64,000 nucleotides of DNA, taken from assembly GCF_023935105.1 (NCBI RefSeq), contig NZ_CP096040.1:1426001-1490000 (forward strand), in the 5' to 3' direction. Numbering within the stretch: the stretch's first letter is position 1; every line of letters starts with the position of its first letter. The translations under genes and the position numbers were made by a program. This DNA comes from Caulobacter segnis. GTDB taxonomy: Bacteria > Pseudomonadota > Alphaproteobacteria > Caulobacterales > Caulobacteraceae. Below, piece by piece: positions 8,678-18,307 of the stretch. The notes under the pieces were generated by a model. That model was not told the origin of the DNA and made no database searches. It saw only the letters and a program-made list of their open reading frames with translations.

Positions 8678-11431
8678 TTATTTGCTCGCCACCGCCGGCC
8701 CGTACAGCAGGCCGTTGAACAGGAACTTGAACGTCCCCCACGACTGCGCCCGCTGGGTGATCTCGGGGCCGAAGGCGAAGACCTTGCCCTTGCCGATGTC
8801 GATGTCGAGCATGGCGGTCGAGCCCTTCAGCTTCTCCTGGCCCACGGCCCAGCCGCTGCGCAGCGGCTTGTCGGTGTCGAACCAGGCCACGCGCGACACG
8901 CCCTTCACGTCGGGCTTCACGGTGAAGGTCGGGCTGCGGTCGAAGAAGACGTCAACCTGGTCGCCCGCGCCGTAGGCCAGGGGCTGCCTGGGATCTACCT
9001 TGGCGCGCAGCACCGAGCCGGGGATGTAGAGTTCGCGGTTGGTCAGGGCCTTGAGTTGCCCGTTCTCCAGCTTGGCGGTGGCGACGTCGACCGGCGCGCC
9101 CAGGGCCGTGGCCAGGCGCGTCGAGGCGCCGATGGCCACCACCGTGCCGCCGCCCTTCACGAACTCGGCGATCTTCGGCAGGGTCTTGTCGTCGCTGACC
9201 CGGCCCAGCCACGCGCGATATTCGGCCGGGATCTCTTCCGGCTTGGGCTGGGTCGAGGGCCGGCCGGCCTTGAATGGACCGTCGGCCGGGGCGGGCACCA
9301 CGCCGTCGGCGAACACCAGCACGTCGAAGTCCTTGGCGATGTCGCCGGCGTCCAGGCGCTGCGGATAGACGACCTGGAAGGGGGCCTCGAACTTCTCGAA
9401 CATCCAGCGGTTCCAGCCCGAGGGCATCGAGCCGCCATAGACGTCCACCAGGCCGACGCGGATCGGCTTCAGGGCGATGGTCGCGCCCGAGGGCTTGCCG
9501 CCGACGGCGTAGGCGTCGACGCCCAGGTCCTTGACGCCCTTGTCGATCACCGTCTTGGCGGCGGGCGAGGCGGGGACCCAGATCGCGCCGGGACCGAAGG
9601 CCGTCTTGCCGGCCTTCGCGCCGTCCTTGACCCAGTAGACCTTGGCGCCGGCCTTCAGCAGGCGGTTGGTCAGGGTGAAGCTGCCGTTGGTCTCGTGGCT
9701 GACCAGCCAGCCCGCTCCGCCCGACCCCTTCACCGAACCGGGCGTCACCGCGATCAGGTTCGGCACGCGGGTCGTGGGGGCCTCGAAGCCGTCCAGGATG
9801 CGGTCGAACTTGATGCCCATCTGATAGGCCAGGGTGTAGCCGGTGACGTCGTACGGGGCCTTGGGCGGGCCGCCCGGATATTCCAGGTCGTGCGGGTGGT
9901 CCTGCGGCTCGAACATGTCCAGCACGTGCGGGCGATAGGCCTGGGCGGTGCGCACGACGTACGAGCCGGCCGGATAGGTCTTGCCGGCGATCGCGAAGGG
10001 CTTGGACGCCTTGTCGACGTCGACGCCGGTCTTGATCAGGGCGTTGAGGAACGCGACCACGGTCGGCATGTCGGCCTGGTCGGCGGGGATGACATAGGCG
10101 CGGGCGTCGCGGCTTTCCGGCGTCTGGATCACCGACTTGAACAGGCTCGGATCGACCGCCGCGCCGTACGGTCCTGGCTTGCCCTTGCCGGCGGCGGCCA
10201 GGGCGTCGACCTTGGTCGGGGTGATCGTCCAACTGTCGCGGCTGCCGCGCTTGATGCTGTTGTCGCCCATCTTCCAGATGTTGAAGAGCAGGCGCTCCTT
10301 GTTGCGGGCGGCGTAGTCGATGACCGCGCGGTTCATCGTCCACTGGTAGTCCAGCGAGTCCTGAAGATGCCATTCGCGCGGCGCGATCGGCGCGGGGCGG
10401 TCGTTGCCGGGCAGCTGCAGCTCCGGCACCAGGTTGACCGTCGTCGGGGTCGGGCCGCCGATGATCTCGGTCAGCAGGCCGATCGAGTTGTGGAAGTAGG
10501 CGACCGACCGCTCCATGCCGTTGTGCCAGGTGGAGTAGGGCGCGGCGCTGCGCGCGCCCGAGCCGGGCTTGTCCTCGGCCACCAGACGGCTGTGCATGGC
10601 CATGCCGACTTCCTGCAGCTCGGTCATGACCAGCGGGTCGTAGTTGAAGTTGAACGGGTCGCGGAATGGCGGGACGAACACCACCATGCCGTTCGGGCCG
10701 GTCTGGTGCTGGTTGTAGACGATCTGCGGATACCATTCGCGGAACAGCATCTTGTTGACGTTGGTCGTCTCGGCCATCGACGACATGAAGCTGTCGCGGT
10801 TGTTATCGTGGCCGATGTACTTGTGGTACAGGCGCGGCAGCGAGTTGAACTCGCGCGTCTTCGGATCCTGGTTGCGCATGTACCAGTCCGAGATCATCTC
10901 CATCCCGTCCGGATTGTCCTGGCCGAACAGGATGATGGTGTCGTCCAGCATGCGCAGGGTCTCGGGATCGTTCTGCGAGAGCATGCGGTGCAGGACTTGG
11001 ATCTGGCCCTGCGAGGTGATGGTCTCGCTGGCGTGCAGGCCCGCGTCGATCCAGACGATCGCCTTGCCTTCGGCGGCCAGCTTGCGGGCCTCGTCCTCCT
11101 TGACGCCATCGGCCTTGGCCAGCTTGCGGGCGATCTCCTTGTAGCGGTCCAGCTTGGCCAGGTTGGCCGGCGAGGAGACGATGGCCACCCACATGGTGCG
11201 GCCTTCCTCGGTCTTGCCGATGTCGACCAGCCTCATGCGGTCGGACTGGCCCGCCAGGGTCTTCAGATAGGCCTCGTAGGCGGTGTAGTCGGCCAAGAAG
11301 TAGTCGCTGCCCACCGGCTGGGCGAAAGCCTTGTCGGGCGGGGTGATGTCGGCGGCGACCGCCATGCCGATCCCGCCGAAAGCCAGCACCAAGCCCAAGG
11401 CCGCACCGGCCATCGCTCCGCTACGCGTCAT
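8678..11431 (-). CDS. Secreted M14 family zinc carboxypeptidase
   Basis: A 917-residue exported metallopeptidase. The signal peptide is about residues 1-27 (GAALGLVLAFGGIGMAVAA). The M14 catalytic domain follows, with zinc ligands visible as HASE (His123, Glu126) and a downstream His232 (YNQHQTGP). GQDNPDGM and GHDNNRD are also typical of the subgroup. The long C-terminal part (after about 450) includes a ThuA/GATase-like alpha/beta segment (AIGASTRLATAL near the end) seen in large bacterial M14 proteins. The ATG at 11431 was chosen because it directly precedes the signal peptide; the frame is open for another 600 bases upstream but that part is Arg/Pro-rich shadow sequence. With ggt and two TonB receptors nearby, peptide scavenging is the likely role. 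Confidence 0.9.
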   Translation of the reverse strand: MTRSGAMAGAALGLVLAFGGIGMAVAADITPPDKAFAQPVGSDYFLADYTAYEAYLKTLAGQSDRMRLVDIGKTEEGRTMWVAIVSSPANLAKLDRYKEIARKLAKADGVKEDEARKLAAEGKAIVWIDAGLHASETITSQGQIQVLHRMLSQNDPETLRMLDDTIILFGQDNPDGMEMISDWYMRNQDPKTREFNSLPRLYHKYIGHDNNRDSFMSSMAETTNVNKMLFREWYPQIVYNQHQTGPNGMVVFVPPFRDPFNFNYDPLVMTELQEVGMAMHSRLVAEDKPGSGARSAAPYSTWHNGMERSVAYFHNSIGLLTEIIGGPTPTTVNLVPELQLPGNDRPAPIAPREWHLQDSLDYQWTMNRAVIDYAARNKERLLFNIWKMGDNSIKRGSRDSWTITPTKVDALAAAGKGKPGPYGAAVDPSLFKSVIQTPESRDARAYVIPADQADMPTVVAFLNALIKTGVDVDKASKPFAIAGKTYPAGSYVVRTAQAYRPHVLDMFEPQDHPHDLEYPGGPPKAPYDVTGYTLAYQMGIKFDRILDGFEAPTTRVPNLIAVTPGSVKGSGGAGWLVSHETNGSFTLTNRLLKAGAKVYWVKDGAKAGKTAFGPGAIWVPASPAAKTVIDKGVKDLGVDAYAVGGKPSGATIALKPIRVGLVDVYGGSMPSGWNRWMFEKFEAPFQVVYPQRLDAGDIAKDFDVLVFADGVVPAPADGPFKAGRPSTQPKPEEIPAEYRAWLGRVSDDKTLPKIAEFVKGGGTVVAIGASTRLATALGAPVDVATAKLENGQLKALTNRELYIPGSVLRAKVDPRQPLAYGAGDQVDVFFDRSPTFTVKPDVKGVSRVAWFDTDKPLRSGWAVGQEKLKGSTAMLDIDIGKGKVFAFGPEITQRAQSWGTFKFLFNGLLYGPAVASK

Positions 11432-11565
11432 TTCCAACCCCGTAAGCCCTCGGCGGACGCATCGGCGCGTCGGCCCCTCCTTAGACTGACGTAAGTGGAT
11501 GGCGTTTCCGCACCCGGAGCAACGGCGCGGCCAGCCCATTTTTTCTCTGGCCGAACATGGGCGCA

Positions 11566-11600
11566 CGAAAAAGGGGCCGCCCTCGCGGGCGACCCCTTTC
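11566..11600 (-). terminator. Intrinsic terminator of the second TonB receptor gene
   Basis: Read on the minus strand, AAGGGGTCGCCC pairs with GGGCGGCCCCTT around a GCGA loop and is followed by a run of five T residues. It lies about 115 bases downstream of the receptor stop codon and upstream of the M14 peptidase start, so the two genes are probably separate units. Confidence 0.8.
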
Positions 11601-11712
11601 CATCTCATCCGGTCATACTCACGCGACCGGTACGCGAGATAGCTCTTGGCGTGGCGCGTGGCGGCCGCCGAAACCGGCGTCCACTTTCGCCTGCCACGCT
11701 TGCTTGGCGCGC

Positions 11713-14553
11713 CTAGTACTTCAGGCGGACGCCCACGCGGAAGTAGCGGCCCACGATGCCCGACTGCGAATAGGTCGGGTTCCAGTTCACGCCGGCGTAG
11801 TTGGCCGGGTTGAACATCGGGCCGGTGTCGAACAGGTTCATCACGTCGGCATAGACCGTCGCGTTCTTCGTAACGTCGTAGGCGCCCGTCAGGTCGACGG
11901 TCGTGAACGACTTGATGCGGCAGTTGAAGTTCGAGTCGCCGTAGAGGCAGGCGCTGTCGTAGCTGTCGTCCTCTTCGCGCATGCCCGAGACGTAGCTCAT
12001 GGTGCCCGTCACGTGGATGGGGCCGCGCTCGAAGGTGTTCATCCAAGACAGGCGGTTCTTCGGCGTACCCGCGCCCGACGACAGCACGTACGGGGCTTCC
12101 TTGCCCACATAGTTATAGGTCGTGCCGTCCTGGGTGTACTTGTAGTCGAAGATGGTCGTGGCATCGAGGTTGCTCGTCCACTTCACGTCGGCCGGCAGGT
12201 AGAACGTGGCCTGGACGTTGAGGTCCAGACCGCTGGTCACCAGCGAGTCGGCGTTGATGTAGGGCGAGGCGACCGAGAGCACGCGCGCCAGGGCGGTTGG
12301 GTGTTCCGGGTCGATCGCGTCGGCCACGACGGTGTAGCCGGCCGGGATGGCCTGGCCCGAGTAGTAGGCGGCCAGGGCCGTGCCCGCGCTGGCTTGCGCG
12401 ATCACGTCGTTCTTCTTGATGTGGTAGTAGTCCAGCGAGACGCTGAAGGCGCGGGTGGGAGCCCACACGGCGCCGAAGGTGTAGCTGGTCGACTTCTCCG
12501 GCTTCAGGTCCGGATTGGCCGTGGTGATCGACGAGAGCGAGTAGGCCTTGGTGTACTCGTTGTTGCCGTGGGAATCACGGAACGCGGCGTACTGGTCGGC
12601 CTTGAACGAGAACGTCGTGAAGCCCTGGCTGGCCGAGTTGCCGGCTTCCGAGAACGACGGCGCGCGGAAGCCCTTCGAGATCGTGCCGCGCAAGGCGACC
12701 GTCTTGATGGGCGTGAACTTGACGCCGATCTTCGGGGAGAAGTTGCCGCCAAAGTCCGAATAGTGGTCGTAGCGACCCGAGAGATTGACCTCGAGCTGCG
12801 TGGTCACCGGCAGGCCGACTTCGGCGAAGGCCGAGGCGACGGTGCGGTTGCCCTCGGTGCGGGCGTTGCCCAGACCTTGCGCGTCGTTGACCGGGTTCAG
12901 GGCCGGGTCGTTCGTGGCCTCGTAGCGGAACTCGCCACCGATCCCCAGCTGAGCGTCGCCGCCCGGCAGGCTGAACAGGGCGTGCGAGGCCTGGACGTTC
13001 ACCGAGTCCATGTCGGTGGTCGAGGTCTTGGCCAGGACCGGCGATAGGGCGTTGCGGACGGCCTGGCTGTTCTTCGACGGGTCGACGAAGTTGTAGGCGC
13101 CCGTCTGGATGTCGCTCATCAGCTGCTTGTAGCTGAGGAAGCCGGTCTGGGCGCTCTCCAGGGTGTCGTGCGCGATGACGACATTGGCCTGGTAGTTCCA
13201 GTCGTTGATGTCGCCCTTCACGCCGCCGACCACACGGAACATGCGGTTGGTGTAGCGCGCCGTGGCCGGCAGGTCGCTGAAGCGGTACTTGATCAGCGCG
13301 TAGTCGCCCGTCGAGGCGAACGGGTTGTTCGGGTTCAGGGTGCGATCGGCGGCGGTGGCGCACGAGACGCCAGCCGAGCAGATGTAGACCGGCAGGACCA
13401 GGTTCGACAGGTTGTTGGGCGTGCTCGACGAGATGGTGACCGGGGTGCCGTTCACCGAGGTCTTCGACTGGATGAAGCTGCCCGACAGATAGGCTTCGAA
13501 GTTGTCGTTCGGCTTGATCGTGAAGCGACCATACGTGCCGACGCGCGACTGCTTGGGCTGGATGTCGCCGAAGTCGGCGATGTTCTGGGCGCAGTACGAG
13601 CCCATCAGCAGACCGTCTTCATCGAACTGGTTGGTCAGCGGGGCGCCGGCGCCGCAGGTGCGCAGGGGTTGCCAGACGTTGGTCGGGTCGTCGATGGCGA
13701 CGCCGGTGGCCAGGTTGCCCGGCGTGCCCAGGGTGGCGCGCTTGATGTTGCCGTAGAAGGTGCTGCCACCGGTCTGCGGGTTGTTGTTCGCGCCGCCTGG
13801 GATCGAGCTGAGATCGTTGGTGTTGTAGGGGAAGCCGCGCTGGTCGCCACGGATGCGCTTGTCCAGCTGGTACTCGACGTCGAAATAGACGTTGTACTTG
13901 TCGGTATCCAGGTCGCCGTAGCCGACGTCGCCGTTGAAGCGATATTGGTCGCCGCCGCCATGCTCGCTCTTGCCGTACGAGGCGTCGGCGGACATGCCCT
14001 GGTAGTTCGACTTCATGATGATGTTGACCACGCCGCCGATGGCGTCGGCGCCGTACAGCGACGAGGCGCCGTCCTTCAGGGTCTCGATGCGCTCGACCGC
14101 GTTGAACGGGATCGAGTTCAGGTCGACGAACGCCTTCTGGCCGTCATCGGCCAGCGGGTAGTTGGCGTTGCGCAGGCCGTCGATCATGACCAGGGTCGAG
14201 TTGACCGACAGGCCGCGCAGCGACACGCCGGTCGATCCGGCGGCGAAGCCGCTGCCGAAGGCTGCCGGGATCGAGCCCGAGTTGTCGGCCGACAGGCTGC
14301 GGATGGCGTCCGACACCGTGGTGATGCCCTGGGCCTTCAGCTGTTCGGTCGTCTGGACCGTGACCGGCGAGGGGGTGGCGGTGTCGGTGCGGCGCAGCAG
14401 CGAGCCGGTCACCACGACGGCGTCGACCTCGTTGTCCTGGGGGGCGGGCGGGGCGGCGGTCGTCTGGGCGTTCGCGGCGAAGCCGGCCAGCGCGGCCACG
14501 CCCACGATCATCGAGGTCGCGAGCAGGCGGCCCCGGGTAAGCTTGTACATCAT
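11713..14553 (-). CDS. TonB-dependent receptor, CirA/BtuB-like with long plug
   Basis: A 946-residue outer-membrane receptor. The signal peptide ends near residue 30 (AALAGFAANAQ). A TonB box (EVDAVVVTGSLL) lies near residue 43, the plug at about 50-190 (SVSLRGL-type motif, VERIETLKDGASSLYGADAIGGVVN) and the barrel continues to the C-terminus (YFRVGVRLKY). It has no STN domain. The start is one of two adjacent ATG codons (14553 or 14550), both preceded by GGAAGGG; a longer frame upstream is Arg/Ala-rich and unlikely. Several residues in plug and barrel fit the Caulobacterales and sphingomonad receptors often linked to peptides or sugars, but the ligand cannot be decided. It is flanked by a peptidase and by carbohydrate enzymes. 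Confidence 0.92.
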   Translation of the reverse strand: MMYKLTRGRLLATSMIVGVAALAGFAANAQTTAAPPAPQDNEVDAVVVTGSLLRRTDTATPSPVTVQTTEQLKAQGITTVSDAIRSLSADNSGSIPAAFGSGFAAGSTGVSLRGLSVNSTLVMIDGLRNANYPLADDGQKAFVDLNSIPFNAVERIETLKDGASSLYGADAIGGVVNIIMKSNYQGMSADASYGKSEHGGGDQYRFNGDVGYGDLDTDKYNVYFDVEYQLDKRIRGDQRGFPYNTNDLSSIPGGANNNPQTGGSTFYGNIKRATLGTPGNLATGVAIDDPTNVWQPLRTCGAGAPLTNQFDEDGLLMGSYCAQNIADFGDIQPKQSRVGTYGRFTIKPNDNFEAYLSGSFIQSKTSVNGTPVTISSSTPNNLSNLVLPVYICSAGVSCATAADRTLNPNNPFASTGDYALIKYRFSDLPATARYTNRMFRVVGGVKGDINDWNYQANVVIAHDTLESAQTGFLSYKQLMSDIQTGAYNFVDPSKNSQAVRNALSPVLAKTSTTDMDSVNVQASHALFSLPGGDAQLGIGGEFRYEATNDPALNPVNDAQGLGNARTEGNRTVASAFAEVGLPVTTQLEVNLSGRYDHYSDFGGNFSPKIGVKFTPIKTVALRGTISKGFRAPSFSEAGNSASQGFTTFSFKADQYAAFRDSHGNNEYTKAYSLSSITTANPDLKPEKSTSYTFGAVWAPTRAFSVSLDYYHIKKNDVIAQASAGTALAAYYSGQAIPAGYTVVADAIDPEHPTALARVLSVASPYINADSLVTSGLDLNVQATFYLPADVKWTSNLDATTIFDYKYTQDGTTYNYVGKEAPYVLSSGAGTPKNRLSWMNTFERGPIHVTGTMSYVSGMREEDDSYDSACLYGDSNFNCRIKSFTTVDLTGAYDVTKNATVYADVMNLFDTGPMFNPANYAGVNWNPTYSQSGIVGRYFRVGVRLKY

Positions 14554-14970
14554 GTTCGATCCCTTCCGGGCCGCCCTCGTCGGCGCGAGCGCCGGCGTCC
14601 TTACAGCCCGATGCAAGATGAGTATCCCGTCGCGATCCGGCGGTTGGCGGGCGGCTTAGGACTCGTGGATCAAAGGGGTCAATCGCACGCTTCAAAATGT
14701 AATGGAATTGTCTTGAAGCTGTCTCTTTAAGGCAACGCCTTGCGATGATTGAGGCGTGAATAAGTCAAATCGATCTCTGTTATGAAACGTACGTGAAATC
14801 CATAAGGTCGTTTCTGGAACACAATTGAAATGACGCCGTTCGCGGAACGGTGAAGTTTACGGAGCGTCGAAAATGGGATTTCGAATAGTGAGTTTCGTTG
14901 AATAACGATGTCCATGTACTGCGCCGTTGGTAGACTTCGCGGTGGTGATACCGTGGGCGTGAAGGCGGCG
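14554..14970. other. Gene-free AT-richer promoter region
   Basis: About 417 bases between the GH105 stop codon and the receptor start, both on the minus strand. It is clearly lower in GC than its neighbours and should hold the receptor promoter. I see no convincing coding frame, no TGGTCAnnCCA operator and no strong terminator. Confidence 0.5.
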
Positions 14971-16131
14971 CTAGAATCGGCTGCGGGAGACTTCCGAGGC
15001 AGCCAGCAGGAAGGCGCCGGAGCCGTACAGCTGGGTATCGCCGGCCTCGACATGGTCGGGCGCGTAGCCGACCTGCTGCACCCAACCCAGCTTGCCGTCG
15101 GACGCCACGGCGTTGACCAGGGCCGACCAGCCCAGGCGGGCCGACCGGACGTACTTCGGATCCTTTAGCAGCCCCTGGTTCACGCCCCAGGCCAGGCCGT
15201 AGACGAAGAACCCCGTCCCGCTGGTCTCCGGCGGGCTGTGCTCGGGCGCCAGCAGTGACACCGACCAGTAGCCGTCCGGCTTCTGCAGCGACACCAGTCG
15301 CGCGGACATCTTGCGGAACAGGGCGACGTAACGCGGTCGGTCGGGATGATCGGCCGGCAGGGTCTTCAGGATGTTGACGATCCCCGCATAGGCCCAGCCG
15401 TTGCCGCGGCTCCAGAAGATCTTGCGGCCCTGGTCGTCGCGACGGTCGAAGTAGCGGCTGTCGCGGAAATAGAGGCTCTCGCCCTTATCCAGCAGGTAGT
15501 CGGTGCTGGCCCAGAACTCCCGGTCGCCATAGGCGGCGTAGCGCGGGTCGTGGGTCGCGGCCGACAGGGCGGTCCAGGTCGGCGGGGCCATGAACAGGGC
15601 GTCGCTCCAACACCAGCGGGCCTGGCACGGCTGGTCTTCCGTGCCGTCGATGAACTTGAGGTCGGCGTGGGGCGGGTCGGCCAGGATGGCGTCGAAGCGC
15701 GCCTTGACCGGGGCGATCTGGGCTGGGTCGCGGTCGCGCAGGTTCAGCCAGATCCAGCTCTGGGCGATGACGTGGTCGTCGGCGTGCAGGGGGCGCTTGC
15801 CCAGGCCCCAGTCCTGCTCGACGCCATGGGCGCGCAGGGCCTGGGCGTAGCCTGTGTCGCCGGTTCGCTCGGCGAAGGCGGCCAGGCCGACATAGAAGGC
15901 GCCCTGGATCCAACCGCGCGGGTTCTGCGTCCCGGGGCGATGGGTCTGGACGTAGTCGAACTTGCCGTCCATGTGGCGCAGCTGCCAGTCGGCGACGGCG
16001 CGGCCCAGGGTCAGGGCCGAGGCGGCCGGATCGGAGACCTGGGACGGTGGCGATGCCGCCGGAGCCGGCGCGGCGAGCGCGCCGGAGACGCTCAAGGTCA
16101 GGCAGGCCAAGGCGGCGGCGATCCTGCGCAT
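14971..16131 (-). CDS. Glycoside hydrolase family 105, unsaturated uronyl hydrolase
   Basis: A 386-residue exported (alpha/alpha)6-barrel enzyme of the GH105 type (YteR/YesR, unsaturated rhamnogalacturonyl/glucuronyl hydrolase). It removes the 4,5-unsaturated uronic acid left at the non-reducing end by polysaccharide lyases. The signal peptide is about residues 1-20. Family segments are GWIQGAFYVGLAAFAERTGD, the WCWSDALFMAPP stretch with a candidate catalytic Asp177, and FWSRGNGWAYAGI. The gene is divergent from an alginate-lyase-fold lyase across a shared promoter with overlapping GntR-type operators, so lyase and hydrolase are probably co-induced. The exact glycan is not shown by the sequence. 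Confidence 0.88.
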   Translation of the reverse strand: MRRIAAALACLTLSVSGALAAPAPAASPPSQVSDPAASALTLGRAVADWQLRHMDGKFDYVQTHRPGTQNPRGWIQGAFYVGLAAFAERTGDTGYAQALRAHGVEQDWGLGKRPLHADDHVIAQSWIWLNLRDRDPAQIAPVKARFDAILADPPHADLKFIDGTEDQPCQARWCWSDALFMAPPTWTALSAATHDPRYAAYGDREFWASTDYLLDKGESLYFRDSRYFDRRDDQGRKIFWSRGNGWAYAGIVNILKTLPADHPDRPRYVALFRKMSARLVSLQKPDGYWSVSLLAPEHSPPETSGTGFFVYGLAWGVNQGLLKDPKYVRSARLGWSALVNAVASDGKLGWVQQVGYAPDHVEAGDTQLYGSGAFLLAASEVSRSRF

Positions 16132-16223
16132 CGTGTTCTCCCCTCTAGATCCTCGCGCCTCTGCGGGCGGTCGAGGTTGTCTGACCGATCTTGCTGCGTC
16201 GGGCCAATTTCGTCAAATCGGAA

Positions 16224-16243
16224 TGACCAATCTGGTCAGGCCA
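16224..16243. promoter_or_regulatory. Overlapping GntR-type operators in the divergent lyase promoter
   Basis: Two overlapping sites are visible: the perfect palindrome TGACCA-ATC-TGGTCA at 16224-16238 and the 11-mer TGGTCAGGCCA at 16233-16243. The 11-mer is identical to a site in the gntR-manD promoter. The location between the divergent GH105 and lyase genes fits control by the FadR-type regulator encoded at 18308-19084. Confidence 0.7.
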
Positions 16244-16306
16244 ATCCTTGCGCATTGGCGACATCGCGCTAAGGTGTGCGCCAAAATTCCCAGGGAGGGA
16301 TCCATC

Positions 16307-17566
16307 ATGTCCGCTTCGATCCGCGTCGCGATTCTGTGCGCGAGCCTGGCCGCCGGGGTTGTCATCGCCGCGCCCGCCGTCGCGGCGGCGCCCGTGTGCA
16401 GGGCCGACGACGGCTATGCCGCCGCGTTCGATGGCCGCCGCACCTTCCGCTGGAAGCCGCAGGGGCTGGCGGCGGCCAGGACCGAGGCGAAGGGCGGGGC
16501 GGCCTACCAGGCGCTGATCGCGCGCGCCGACAAGGCCCTGGCCGGGCCGGTCTACAGCGTCGTGGACAAGAGCCGAACGCCGCCCAGCGGCGACAAGCAC
16601 GACTACATCTCCATGGGCCCCTACTGGTGGCCCGACCCCGCCCAGCCAAACGGCGAGCCCTATATCCGCAAGGACGGCGAGGTGAACCCCGAGCGGAACA
16701 CCAACGCCTTCGACGCGGGCCGCATGGACGCCATGGCCGGCGCGGTCGAGGCCCTGTCGCTAGCCTACTATTTCACCGGCAAGGACGCCTACGCGACCAA
16801 GGCCGCCCAGTTGCTGCGGACCTGGTTCCTGGATCCGGCCACGCGGATGAACCCGTCGATGACCTATGCGCAGGGCGTGCCCGGCCGCACGCCCGGCCGG
16901 GCCGAAGGCGTGCTGGACACCTATCGCCTGCTGCGCGTGGTCGAGTCGATCGGCGTGCTGGCGCCGTCCAAGGCCCTGACCGCCGCCGAGCAGAAAGGCT
17001 TGGAGGTCTGGTTCGGCGACTATGCGGCCTGGATGCAAACGGCGCCCACGGGCCAGCAGGAGCGGGCGGCCAGGAACAACCACGGCCTTTGGTACGACTA
17101 TCAGCTGGCCGCCTTCGCCCTGTTCGCCCGCCAGCCGGACCTGGCCCGGAGCGTGCTGGCGGGCGTCGGCAAGGCGCGCATCGATCCGCAGATCGAGGCC
17201 GACGGCAAGCTGCCCGAGGAGCTCGCGCGGACCAAGGCGCTGCACTACAGCTACTTCGCCCTGGAGCCGCTGGTCGGCATGGCCGAGCTCGGGCCCTGCG
17301 TCGGCGTCGACCTCTGGAACTACAAGGGGCCGAAGGGGCAGGGGATCCGCGCCGCCTTCGACCACCTGGCCCCATTCGTCGGGAACGAGGCGGCTTTTCC
17401 CTACAAGGACCTCAAGCCCGAGGACGCCACGAAAGAGGCCCTGCCGCTCTACGACCTGGCCGCCCGGGCCTATGGTGACGCCGGTTTCGCCGCTAAGGCC
17501 GACCTGATCGCCAAGTCGACGCCGGCGGCGCAAAGCCGCCTGATCATCGCGCCGTACCGAAAGTAG
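16307..17566 (+). CDS. Exported alginate-lyase-fold polysaccharide lyase (PL38-like)
   Basis: A 419-residue protein with a signal peptide (about 1-27) and an alginate_lyase (PF05426-type) alpha/alpha toroid. Characteristic segments are HDYISMGPYWWPDP near residue 103, the MTYAQGVPGRTPGRAEGVLDTYRL region, and NNHGLWYDYQ near 265, where this fold carries catalytic Asn and His. Members of this group (including PL38) cleave glucuronan or related uronate polymers by beta-elimination. The ATG at 16307 is preceded by AGGGAGGG. Its divergent GH105 partner would process the unsaturated products, and ManD acts further down the uronate pathway. The substrate is inferred from these neighbours. Confidence 0.85.
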   Translation: MSASIRVAILCASLAAGVVIAAPAVAAAPVCRADDGYAAAFDGRRTFRWKPQGLAAARTEAKGGAAYQALIARADKALAGPVYSVVDKSRTPPSGDKHDYISMGPYWWPDPAQPNGEPYIRKDGEVNPERNTNAFDAGRMDAMAGAVEALSLAYYFTGKDAYATKAAQLLRTWFLDPATRMNPSMTYAQGVPGRTPGRAEGVLDTYRLLRVVESIGVLAPSKALTAAEQKGLEVWFGDYAAWMQTAPTGQQERAARNNHGLWYDYQLAAFALFARQPDLARSVLAGVGKARIDPQIEADGKLPEELARTKALHYSYFALEPLVGMAELGPCVGVDLWNYKGPKGQGIRAAFDHLAPFVGNEAAFPYKDLKPEDATKEALPLYDLAARAYGDAGFAAKADLIAKSTPAAQSRLIIAPYRK

Positions 17567-17642
17567 CTTTTTCCGCCGCGTCGGTGTCGGATGCCGCGAC
17601 CTCGGCCCGTTCCTTGGTTCGATAGCCGAGGAGGACATCGAG

Positions 17643-18257
17643 ATGAGAAAGCTGAAAGTCGCCGCGTTCGTCAGCCTGGACGGCGTAATGCAGGCCCCGG
17701 GCGGGCCCGAGGAGGATCCGTCGGGCGGCTTCGCCTTCGGCGGGTGGCTCCCGCCGATCACCGACGAGGCGGTCGGCCAGGCGGTCGGCGATCTGTTCGA
17801 CAAGCCCTTCGACCTGGTCCTGGGCCGGCGGACCTACGACATCTTCGCCGGCTACTGGCCGCTGCACGATGAGCACCCGATCGGCAAGGCGTTCAACGCC
17901 ACGACCAAGCACGTCGCCACCCGCGATCCGGACCTCGCGCTGGCCTGGAACAACAGCCGCTGGCTGGGCGCCGACCCGGTGGCCGAGATCCGGCGGCTGA
18001 AGGCTCAGGATGGTCCCGAGCTTCTGACCCAGGGCTCGGCCGACTTCCTGCGGACCCTGTTCGCCGCCGATGTCGTCGACGACCTGCAGACCATCACCTT
18101 CCCGGTGATGCTGGGCGCCGGCAAGCGGCTGTTCCAGGACGGCGTGGCCCCGCGCGCCTGGCGCCTGACCGAAGCCAAGATCACCCCCGGCGGCTCGATC
18201 GTCGGCCGCTACGCCAAGGCGGGCGCGGTGGAGACGGGCAGCTTCATGGGGGACTGA
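17643..18257 (+). CDS. DHFR-like (RibD C-terminal) reductase family protein
   Basis: A 204-residue soluble protein with the dihydrofolate-reductase-like fold of the RibD C-terminal domain. Visible motifs are the N-terminal strand and loop KVAAFVSLDGVMQAP, the central LVLGRRTYDIFAGYW, the glycine-rich ELLTQGSADFLRTL, and the C-terminal FPVMLGAGKRLF. These stand-alone proteins are common in bacteria; the reaction is usually unassigned although an NADPH-dependent reduction is expected. It is preceded by a good ribosome-binding region (GAGGA) and is convergent with gntR. It appears to be a bystander in the uronate locus. Confidence 0.85.
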   Translation: MRKLKVAAFVSLDGVMQAPGGPEEDPSGGFAFGGWLPPITDEAVGQAVGDLFDKPFDLVLGRRTYDIFAGYWPLHDEHPIGKAFNATTKHVATRDPDLALAWNNSRWLGADPVAEIRRLKAQDGPELLTQGSADFLRTLFAADVVDDLQTITFPVMLGAGKRLFQDGVAPRAWRLTEAKITPGGSIVGRYAKAGAVETGSFMGD

Positions 18258-18267
18258 TGGGGCATTT

Positions 18268-18295
18268 CCCCTTCTCTCCAAGGAGAGGGGGATGA
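18268..18295. terminator. Bidirectional hairpin between convergent genes
   Basis: CCCCTTCTCTCC (18268-18279) faces GGAGAGGGGG (18282-18291) with a 2-base loop, giving an imperfect but strong stem. It lies between the stop codons of the DHFR-like gene and gntR and could end transcription from both sides. Confidence 0.55.
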
Positions 18296-18307
18296 CGCGC
18301 CGTTCCG

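Noticed and set aside
9056..11494. 812-codon plus-strand frame
   Set aside because: It lies opposite the M14 peptidase, which has a signal peptide and zinc motifs; the plus frame is low-complexity.
11432..12046. N-terminal extension of the M14 peptidase frame
   Set aside because: It crosses the receptor terminator and the receptor gene, and the signal peptide starts at 11431.
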